Part shown: piece after piece, positions 58,107 to 64,000 of the stretch | Numbering within the stretch: the first letter of the stretch is position 1 | How the letters are laid out: each line of letters opens with the position of its first letter | DNA from: JAEXZL01 sp049943125 | GTDB lineage: Bacteria > Bacillota > Clostridia > Clostridiales > Clostridiaceae | Assembly (NCBI RefSeq): GCF_049943125.1 | Contig: NZ_CP188040.1 | Coordinates: forward strand, 2,976,001 to 3,040,000 | Direction: 5' to 3' | Length of the DNA: 64,000 bases | The notes under the pieces: generated by a model | What the model saw: only the letters and a program-made list of their open reading frames with translations | Database searches by the model: none | Told to the model about the DNA's origin: nothing | Position numbers and translations under genes: made by a program

Positions 58107-59570
58107 TTGGAATTAGATAAAATAGAACAGATGACTTTGGTAGAATTAAGAGAAGTTGCCAAGGAATTAGGAATTAAGAATATATCAAGGCTAAAGAAGA
58201 ATGAACTTAAAGAAGAGATAAAAGGGAGTAGTCCTAAAGCTATTGAGGTTAAGGGTGTTAAGTTAGTAGAAAAAATAGCACCTAAGAACACTTCAGTGGA
58301 TAATGCTCCCAAGGAGTATGAAGATAAGATAGGTGAAGTCGAAAAAACAGTGGAAGCTCCATTAGCCCAAAATGGGGTAAGGGATAGTCAGCATAGAGAG
58401 CAGCAAGCTCTCCCTGAAAGAAGAGAAACGCTTAAGGAAATCATAAATGATTCTGAGAAGGCTAAAGGTGTTCTTGAGATTCAGGAAAATAACAATTTTG
58501 GATTTTTAAGATGTCAGAATTATTTAAGTGGAGACAATGATGTTTATGTATCCCCTTCTCAGATAAGAAGATTTAACCTTCATACTGGTGATGAGGTTGA
58601 AGGTAAGATAAGGCACCCTAAGGAGGGGGAAAAGTTTAAAGCCCTCTTATACGTAGAAGCGGTAAATGGAGAAAGACCAGAAAAAGCTATAGGTAGAAAA
58701 TCCTTTGAATATTTAACCCCTATATTTCCTAAGGAAAGACTTAGATTAGAGACAGGAAATGAGAAGGATCTCTCCTCAAGGCTAATGGATATAATCTGTC
58801 CTATAGGAAAGGGACAGAGAGGTATTATAGTAGCACCACCTAAGGCTGGTAAGACTACTCTTCTAAAGAAGGTTGCGCAAAATATCTCAGCTAATTATCC
58901 AGAGGTTAAGCTCATTGTGTTACTTATAGATGAAAGACCTGAAGAGGTTACGGATATGAAGAGATCTATAAATGGTGAGGTTATTTATTCTACCTTTGAT
59001 GAAGAGCCTCAAAACCATACCAAGGTAGCCTCCATGGTTCTTGAACGTGCTAAGCGAATGGTAGAAATGGGTAAGGATGTGGTTATATTACTAGATAGTA
59101 TAACTAGATTATCTAGAGCTTATAACCTTACTATAACTCCTACAGGACGAACTTTATCTGGTGGATTAGATCCAGGAGCTCTGATCATGCCTAAAAAATT
59201 CTTTGGGGCAGCAAGAAATATTGAGGAAGGTGGAAGCCTCACTATTTTAGCCACAGCACTAGTGGAAACAGGAAGTAGAATGGATGATATGATATTTGAA
59301 GAGTTCAAGGGAACTGGTAACATGGAGGTTCACTTGGATAGAAAGCTTCAAGAAAGAAGAATTTTCCCTGCCGTAGATATTTATAAATCTGGTACTAGAA
59401 GAGAAGATCTTCTCTTTAGTGAGGAAGAAAAAGAGGTTGCATATAACTTAAGGAGAACCATGTACAGAGATGGTAACGTAGAAAATGTTACGGAGAGCCT
59501 TATAAATATGCTATCAAAGACAAAAAATAATAAAGAGTTCATAAATGTTTTTCAAAAGAATAACCTATAA
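58107..59570 (+). CDS. rho: Transcription termination factor Rho
   Basis: This 487-residue hexameric RNA helicase terminates transcription. It has an N-terminal Rho-N helical domain (about 1-45, MTLVELREVAKELGI), then a charged insertion (about 45-115) longer than in E. coli. A cold-shock-like RNA-binding domain (about 118-190, NFGFLR and NDVYVSPSQIRRF) follows. The ATPase has P-loop APPKAGKTTLL with K249 and the LIDERPEEVTDM and TGSRMDDMIFEEFKGTG regions. A GTG at 58101 lies in the GGAGGTG ribosome binding site. The TTG at 58107 is preferred. Rho is dispensable in many Firmicutes, and a structured leader here may regulate it. Confidence 0.95.
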   Translation: MELDKIEQMTLVELREVAKELGIKNISRLKKNELKEEIKGSSPKAIEVKGVKLVEKIAPKNTSVDNAPKEYEDKIGEVEKTVEAPLAQNGVRDSQHREQQALPERRETLKEIINDSEKAKGVLEIQENNNFGFLRCQNYLSGDNDVYVSPSQIRRFNLHTGDEVEGKIRHPKEGEKFKALLYVEAVNGERPEKAIGRKSFEYLTPIFPKERLRLETGNEKDLSSRLMDIICPIGKGQRGIIVAPPKAGKTTLLKKVAQNISANYPEVKLIVLLIDERPEEVTDMKRSINGEVIYSTFDEEPQNHTKVASMVLERAKRMVEMGKDVVILLDSITRLSRAYNLTITPTGRTLSGGLDPGALIMPKKFFGAARNIEEGGSLTILATALVETGSRMDDMIFEEFKGTGNMEVHLDRKLQERRIFPAVDIYKSGTRREDLLFSEEEKEVAYNLRRTMYRDGNVENVTESLINMLSKTKNNKEFINVFQKNNL

Positions 59571-59572
59571 AA

Positions 59573-59606
59573 AATAAAACAAGCCAAAGGCTTGTTTTAT
59601 TTTTTA
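59573..59606. terminator. Bidirectional terminator, rho / glycosyltransferase
   Basis: AATAAAACAAGCC and GGCTTGTTTTATT form a perfect 13-bp stem over AAA between convergent genes. Confidence 0.9.
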
Positions 59607-60742
59607 TAGGAAGAAATTAAAGCTTCTGTTAAATTCACGATTCCATTGGTTGAATGAAATTTTGACAAATCTTCTATGTTATCCTTCATGGTATTTAGGA
59701 TAGCTGGGTTATTTATAATAGTATCAATAATTTCGTTTAGCTTTGTGATATTGGGTTCGTATATTGCACAGCCTCTTTCTGCTAAAAACTCTGCATTTTC
59801 CGCTTCTTGCCCTGGGATTGTAAAGGGAAAAATCATCGGTAGTTTTTTTATTAAAGCTTCAGAAATGGTAAGTCCTCCGGGCTTTGAGATAATGACATCA
59901 GACAGCTCCATCAATGAAGGTATGATATTGGTAAAACCAAATACATGGACCTTTTTGGTTATTTGAGCTGTAGTTATAGATTTTTTGTATTCTTCATAAC
60001 GGTTTTCTAGGCTTTTTTTAAGTACTCGGTTGTTTCCGCAGACCACGGTAATTCGAAGCCTATGAGTATTTTTTAAAAGCTCAGTGAGTACGTGGGTTAT
60101 ATTGTTTACACCCATGCTGCCACCCATTAATAGTATATTGAAAAAATCTTCTGCAGGGGTACTCTCTAGCAGTTCTCTTTTTAGGTTGGTTTTTGTGAAG
60201 AATTCTTCCTTTATAGGTATGCCTAAGGGATAAACCCTAGTATGTGGCACTATTTCATTATCAATGGTGTCTTTTGTATCCTCACAAGCAGTGATATAAG
60301 CATCTACATAAGGACTTAAATATGCATAATGAGCTTTAAAATCTGTTACGATAGAAATAAAAGGAAGATTTATATCCTTGTTCTTTTTAAGAGAAGCGAT
60401 TATATTTACGCTGAAAGGATGAGTTCCAATGATAGCTGATGGCTTAAAGCTCTTTATGAAGCTATAAATTTTATATTGCGAATGTATAAAGGCTGGTCTT
60501 AATCCAAGATTGATTTTAGAAAAGTTGGTTATATTATAAATACCTCCATAGACCTTAGGGGATTTAGCTACTAAAAGCTCGTAACCGCCTACGACAAACT
60601 TATTTAGGAGTTTGTTGTTGTCTTTTAAGATATCGTATTTCTCTACTTGAAAACCTTGCTTTTGGAAGGAATGTTTTAAAGAATCTGCAGCTTGATTATG
60701 ACCTTCACCGGTAGAAGCTGTTAATATCAATACCTTATTCAA
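59597..60742 (-). CDS. MGDG synthase-family glycosyltransferase (UgtP-like)
   Basis: The 381-residue GT28-type enzyme probably glycosylates diacylglycerol at the inner membrane face, making glycolipid for the membrane or lipoteichoic acid anchor. The opening ILTASTGEGHNQAADSLKHSF and GTHPFSVNIIASL are typical of the MGDG synthase N-domain. The C-domain shows LLMGGSMGVNNI, GFTNIIPSLMELSDVIISKPGGLTISEAL and FPFTIPGQEAENA. The gene is monocistronic. UgtP also links cell size to nutrients in Bacillus, but this role is not shown here. The sugar donor is unknown. Confidence 0.88.
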   Translation of the reverse strand: MNKVLILTASTGEGHNQAADSLKHSFQKQGFQVEKYDILKDNNKLLNKFVVGGYELLVAKSPKVYGGIYNITNFSKINLGLRPAFIHSQYKIYSFIKSFKPSAIIGTHPFSVNIIASLKKNKDINLPFISIVTDFKAHYAYLSPYVDAYITACEDTKDTIDNEIVPHTRVYPLGIPIKEEFFTKTNLKRELLESTPAEDFFNILLMGGSMGVNNITHVLTELLKNTHRLRITVVCGNNRVLKKSLENRYEEYKKSITTAQITKKVHVFGFTNIIPSLMELSDVIISKPGGLTISEALIKKLPMIFPFTIPGQEAENAEFLAERGCAIYEPNITKLNEIIDTIINNPAILNTMKDNIEDLSKFHSTNGIVNLTEALISSYKK

Positions 60743-60873
60743 TTTCTTATAACACCCCCTATAGGAAAAATACTGTAATAAATTTATATTATATACAGTT
60801 TAGCATTATAAGGAAATATGTAAAGATAATACAGCTATTATTAAGAATAAGTTAAGAAATTATGGAAAAATTT

Positions 60874-60901
60874 AATGGGAAAGACCGAAGTCTTTCCCAT
60901 T
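60874..60901 (-). terminator. Terminator after rpmE
   Basis: AATGGGAAAGAC and GTCTTTCCCATT form a perfect 12-bp stem. On the minus strand it is followed by AAATTTTTCC. Confidence 0.87.
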
Positions 60902-60909
60902 AGCAGTGA

Positions 60910-61122
60910 TTATTTTTCACTATTAAGATTAAATTTCTTGTTGAATTTCTCAACTCTTCCACCAACGTCCATAATCTTTTGCTTTCCAGTGAAGAAAGGA
61001 TGGCATTTGGAGCATATTTCAACTTTTAATTCATTTTTAATAGAACCAGTTGTAAAAGTATTACCACAAGCACATTTAACTGATGCATCGTGATTATAAT
61101 TTGGGTGTATGCCTTCTCTCAT
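60910..61122 (-). CDS. rpmE: 50S ribosomal protein L31, zinc-binding type
   Basis: The 70-residue ribosomal protein of the large subunit bridges the two subunits. It has MREGIHPNYN at the start and cysteines in CACGN and CSKCHPF, the zinc-binding C+ form. A zinc-free paralogue may exist elsewhere. AGAGGTGA precedes the ATG. The rho-rpmE-tdk-prmC-prfA neighbourhood is conserved in Firmicutes, although rpmE is here on the opposite strand. Confidence 0.96.
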   Translation of the reverse strand: MREGIHPNYNHDASVKCACGNTFTTGSIKNELKVEICSKCHPFFTGKQKIMDVGGRVEKFNKKFNLNSEK

Positions 61123-61300
61123 TTATTTCACCTCTTTCAAGATAAAAATCCTACTTTATAACTTCATTAGTATATCACGACTTAACAAAAACAGTCAATA
61201 GATTGAGGTGAGAATATGCAAGATTTTATCCTTTTTATAAGTATTTATTAATGCTATAATCATTATAGTATATTTTCAGGTCGAAAGGATGTATTATTAC

Positions 61301-61900
61301 ATGGGGAAACTATATTTTAGATATGGGGCAATGAATTCAGGAAAATCAACCAGCCTTATGCAGGTAGCTCATAATTATGAGGAAAGAGGTATGAAGGTTG
61401 TTATTATAAAGCCGGGCACAGATAAAAAAGGAGGAAACACTTTAGTATCCAGGCTTGGAGTTGTACGAAAGGTAGATTTCATGATTGACTCCCAGGATAA
61501 TATTTTTCAGTGTGTTAAAGAATGTATAAATAAAGGCAGGAAGATTGATTGTATATTAGCAGATGAGGTTCAATTCTTTAAGAAGCATCATATTGATGAG
61601 CTGTTTAAAATAGCTGTAATTTTAGATATACCGGTAATATGCTATGGCTTAAGAACAGATTTTATGATGAATGGTTTTGAGGGAAGTGAGAGACTTCTGC
61701 TCCTTGCTCATAGCGTTGAAGAGATGAAGACTATATGTACCTGTGGAAGAAAAGCTATTTTAAATGGTCGTAAGATAAATGGGAAATATGTATTTCATGG
61801 GGAACAGGTAGCTATTGATCATGTAGATAATGTTGAATATCAGTCTTTATGTGGTCAGTGTTACTATAAGCTTTTAGAAAAGGATAACGAAAATGCTTAA
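61301..61900 (+). CDS. tdk: Thymidine kinase
   Basis: The 199-residue type II thymidine kinase phosphorylates thymidine for salvage. The N-terminus GKLYFRYGAMNSGKST holds the P-loop. The DEVQFF motif supplies the catalytic glutamate region, and zinc-binding cysteines lie in CTCG and CGQC. An ATG at 61289 would add four residues but overlaps the GAAAGG ribosome binding site. The ATG at 61301 matches the family start. The gene is 33 bases from the fusion gene and probably co-transcribed with it. Confidence 0.95.
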   Translation: MGKLYFRYGAMNSGKSTSLMQVAHNYEERGMKVVIIKPGTDKKGGNTLVSRLGVVRKVDFMIDSQDNIFQCVKECINKGRKIDCILADEVQFFKKHHIDELFKIAVILDIPVICYGLRTDFMMNGFEGSERLLLLAHSVEEMKTICTCGRKAILNGRKINGKYVFHGEQVAIDHVDNVEYQSLCGQCYYKLLEKDNENA

Positions 61901-61933
61901 TGTACATAATTATTATATAAAGGATGGAGTAAA

Positions 61934-63685
61934 ATGAGAAAAACTCAGGTTGGGGGGCAAGCTGTCATGGAAGGGGTCATGATGAGAGGCGAAAGTGGCA
62001 CTGCAACAGCTGTTAGGACTCCTAAGGGAAAAATATCTATAAAATTTGATAAGAGAACTCCGGTGAATAAGAGGCATAAGCTCTTATCTCTACCAATAAT
62101 AAGAGGTTTTGTTTCATTGATTGATTCACTGTCCATAGGAATAAGCTCATTGAATTTCTCAGCTTCCTTTTTTGAGGAGGAAGTAGAACCTACAAAGCTG
62201 GAAAAATGGTTTAAAGCGAAGCTTGGGGATAAATGGGATAATGTAGTACTGGGATTAACCCTATGTCTGTCCCTGGGACTGTCCGTTGGATTGTTCTTTT
62301 TACTTCCTACAGCGATAACCTCCTTGTTCAAGTCTATTGGTTTAGGAGTGATTTGGCTTAATATAATAGAAGCGGCTATAAGAATAGGGTTATTTTTAGG
62401 CTATATTCATATCATAGGGAGAATGGAGGATATAAAAAGATTGTTCCAGTATCATGGTGCAGAGCATAAAACTATCTTCTGCTATGAAAATGAACAAGAG
62501 CTTACTGTAGAAAATGTAAAGAAATTTCCAAGGCTTCATCCTAGATGTGGAACTAGCTTTGTTTTCCTAGTGATGATTGTTAGTATAATAGTTTTTTCCT
62601 TTACAGGCTATGAATCTCTTTGGCAGAGGTTTATGTGGAGGATACTTCTTCTGCCCTTAGTTTCTGGGATAACCTTTGAGCTCATTAAGTGGATGGGAAG
62701 GAGCAACAATGTCTGCTCCAGGATTTTTGCCTTTCCAGGACTACAGCTACAGCTTTTAACCACCAGAGAACCAGAGGATGATCAGATTGAGGTAGCTATT
62801 GCTTCTTTGAGAGCTGCAGAGGGTATAAAAGAAACAATTGGTAGTCTAATTGATAAGGGAAGCAAGAGGCTTAAGGAAGCTCAGATTGACAGCTATTTGC
62901 TGGATGCTCAGCTGCTCCTAGGCAAGGTTATCAATAAAGATAAGCTCTATATCATGACTCATAAAGAGGAAGAGGTTAGCTTTAAGGAAGAAGAAAAGTA
63001 TTATACTTATATTAAGCTTAGAGAAGAAAAAATGCCTATAAAATACATTCTTCAGGAATGTGAATTTATGGGGCTTGAGCTCTTTGTTAAGGAAGGGGTA
63101 TTAATACCGCGAGGAGATACAGAAATTCTAGTGGAAAAGGTTATAGAAAAGGCAAAAGAAATAGAAAAGCCATATATCTGTGATGTCTGTACAGGCAGTG
63201 GCGCCATAGCAGTGGCTTTAGCATCCTTTATTCCAGAGGCAAAGGTTGATTCCATAGATATATCTGATAAAGCAAAGGAGGTCACTCTTCGAAATGTTAG
63301 AAAGCATAAGCTGAGCAGCAGGGTAACCTTCTATCACAGCGACCTTCTAGAGCTTCCTATAAAGGAAGGGAAGCAATATGACATGGTTGTATCTAATCCG
63401 CCTTATATAGAGACAGAAGAAATAAACAATCTCATGGAGGATGTGAAGAGGTATGAACCGACTCTTGCCTTAGATGGAGGAGCAGATGGCTTAGACTTTT
63501 ACAGAAGGCTAACAAATGAAGCTTTAGAGGTGCTAAGACCCGGTGGAATAATAGCCTTTGAAATAGGATATAATCAAAAAATAGAGGTCATGAACCTTTT
63601 AATAGAAGCTGGATATGAAGCTGTAGAGAGCTATCAGGATTTGGCTTCTAAGGATAGGGTGGTAATGGGTATTAAACCTTATTGA
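61934..63685 (+). CDS. prmC: DUF1385 membrane protein fused to release factor methyltransferase PrmC
   Basis: The 583-residue frame joins two proteins normally encoded separately. Residues 1-295 form a DUF1385/YqhQ protein with about four membrane segments, the QYHGAEHKTIFCYE and HPRCGTSFVF motifs, and LQLLTTREPEDDQIEVAI. Residues about 296-583 form PrmC, which methylates the glutamine of the GGQ motif in release factors. It has an N-terminal helical domain (LLDAQLLLGKVI), SAM-binding CTGSGAIAVAL (about 419-429) and catalytic NPPY (488-491). The join is continuous, with no ATG or ribosome binding site between. prfA, a PrmC substrate, follows directly. Start follows AAGGATGG. Confidence 0.92.
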   Translation: MRKTQVGGQAVMEGVMMRGESGTATAVRTPKGKISIKFDKRTPVNKRHKLLSLPIIRGFVSLIDSLSIGISSLNFSASFFEEEVEPTKLEKWFKAKLGDKWDNVVLGLTLCLSLGLSVGLFFLLPTAITSLFKSIGLGVIWLNIIEAAIRIGLFLGYIHIIGRMEDIKRLFQYHGAEHKTIFCYENEQELTVENVKKFPRLHPRCGTSFVFLVMIVSIIVFSFTGYESLWQRFMWRILLLPLVSGITFELIKWMGRSNNVCSRIFAFPGLQLQLLTTREPEDDQIEVAIASLRAAEGIKETIGSLIDKGSKRLKEAQIDSYLLDAQLLLGKVINKDKLYIMTHKEEEVSFKEEEKYYTYIKLREEKMPIKYILQECEFMGLELFVKEGVLIPRGDTEILVEKVIEKAKEIEKPYICDVCTGSGAIAVALASFIPEAKVDSIDISDKAKEVTLRNVRKHKLSSRVTFYHSDLLELPIKEGKQYDMVVSNPPYIETEEINNLMEDVKRYEPTLALDGGADGLDFYRRLTNEALEVLRPGGIIAFEIGYNQKIEVMNLLIEAGYEAVESYQDLASKDRVVMGIKPY

Positions 63686-63745
63686 TAATATAATAAATAA
63701 ATGATATAATAGTAAACTATGAGAAAAATATAACGGAGTGATAAA

Positions 63746-64000
63746 ATGATACTTGATAGACTTACCTTTATTGAAAATAAGTATGAAGAGTTATCAGTTA
63801 AAATCAGTGATCCTTCAGTAATGGCCAATCAAAAAGAATGGCAGAGGCTATGTAAGGAGCATGCGGAGTTAGAACCGATAGTTAATGAGTACAAAAATTA
63901 TAAAACTATATTAGAAGAGCTGCAGGACAGCAAAGAGCTTTACAATGAAGAAACAGACAAGGATATGAAGGATATGATACAGGAAGAGATTAAGGAGCTT
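63746..64000 (+). CDS. prfA: Peptide chain release factor 1 (partial, runs off the right edge)
   Basis: The first 85 residues of release factor 1, which reads UAA and UAG, are present. They start MILDRLTFIENKYEEL and follow the helical N-terminal PCRF domain pattern (SDPSVMANQKEWQRLCKEHAELEPIV). ACGGAGTG precedes the ATG. The GGQ and PxT motifs lie beyond the window. Being next to prmC matches the usual order. Confidence 0.92.
   Translation, partial: MILDRLTFIENKYEELSVKISDPSVMANQKEWQRLCKEHAELEPIVNEYKNYKTILEELQDSKELYNEETDKDMKDMIQEEIKEL

Noticed and set aside
1..64000. tRNA, rRNA, CRISPR arrays, insertion sequences and prophage genes
   Set aside because: I looked for cloverleaf-ending CCA regions, regularly spaced repeats, transposase and phage-type genes and saw none that could be supported.

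Overview
The window is AT-rich, densely coded DNA from an endospore-forming anaerobe, most likely a Clostridium in the strict sense. The evidence is the mix of sporulation genes (spoIIR, sipL, yabG, three CotS-family coat genes plus a CotS-like fragment, a SPOCS-domain protein), ferredoxin-dependent 2-oxoacid oxidation (korAB), cyanophycin genes, glutaminyl-tRNA synthetase, strong AGGAGG-type ribosome binding sites and frequent TTG/GTG starts. Sixty-two genes are called; the last (prfA) runs off the right edge. I see no rRNA, tRNA, CRISPR array, insertion sequence or prophage. This is chromosomal backbone with accessory cassettes.

Layout. 1-9.6 kb: glnS; a small promoter-terminator unit that looks like an iron-controlled sRNA; a preQ1 riboswitch with queT; flavodoxin; a DtxR-family regulator; a D-2-hydroxyacid dehydrogenase; free-methionine sulfoxide reductase; a chemoreceptor; and a polar amino acid ABC transporter. 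9.6-17.6 kb: korAB, a tocopherol-cyclase-like protein, a secreted amidase-like protein, leucyl aminopeptidase, msrB and dps. 17.8-25.6 kb: a maltodextrin uptake and breakdown cluster (malEFG, type I pullulanase, neopullulanase-type amylase) behind a LacI-type operator, without its own ATPase gene. 25.6-31.6 kb: small and unassigned genes, dUTPase, a divergent four-carbon-acid-sugar-kinase-like protein, nitroreductase, DUF503, a glycosyltransferase and a SPOCS-domain protein. 31.6-37.9 kb: a flavin-based extracellular electron transfer locus (apbE, a doubly flavinylated lipoprotein, ndh2, eetA, eetB, a polyprenyl synthase). 39.8-49.5 kb: a spore-surface and sporulation block (two glycosyltransferases, three CotS kinase-fold genes, one CotS-like C-lobe-only gene, yabG, veg, sipL). 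49.6-64 kb: cyanophycinase and cyanophycin synthetase, ispE, spoIIR, pyrG, rho, a UgtP-like glycosyltransferase, rpmE, tdk, a DUF1385-PrmC fusion and the start of prfA.

How the parts fit. Iron and redox control is a recurring theme. Four promoters (the sRNA candidate, korA, the tocopherol-cyclase-like gene and pepA) carry near-consensus Fur-type 7-1-7 boxes inside or across the -35/-10 region, and flavodoxin, a DtxR-type regulator, Dps and two methionine sulfoxide reductases are close by. The electron transfer locus would move electrons from NADH through a membrane quinone to flavinylated lipoprotein outside the membrane. The sporulation block carries a plausible sigma-F promoter (spoIIR) and two plausible sigma-K promoters (the first cotS gene and yabG), consistent with forespore signalling and late mother-cell coat assembly.

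The points most worth following are the Fur-boxed sRNA whose terminator loop presents an anti-Shine-Dalgarno CUCC, the shared Fur-type promoter architecture, the C-lobe-only CotS pseudokinase, the in-frame DUF1385-PrmC fusion and the unassigned structured element before rho.
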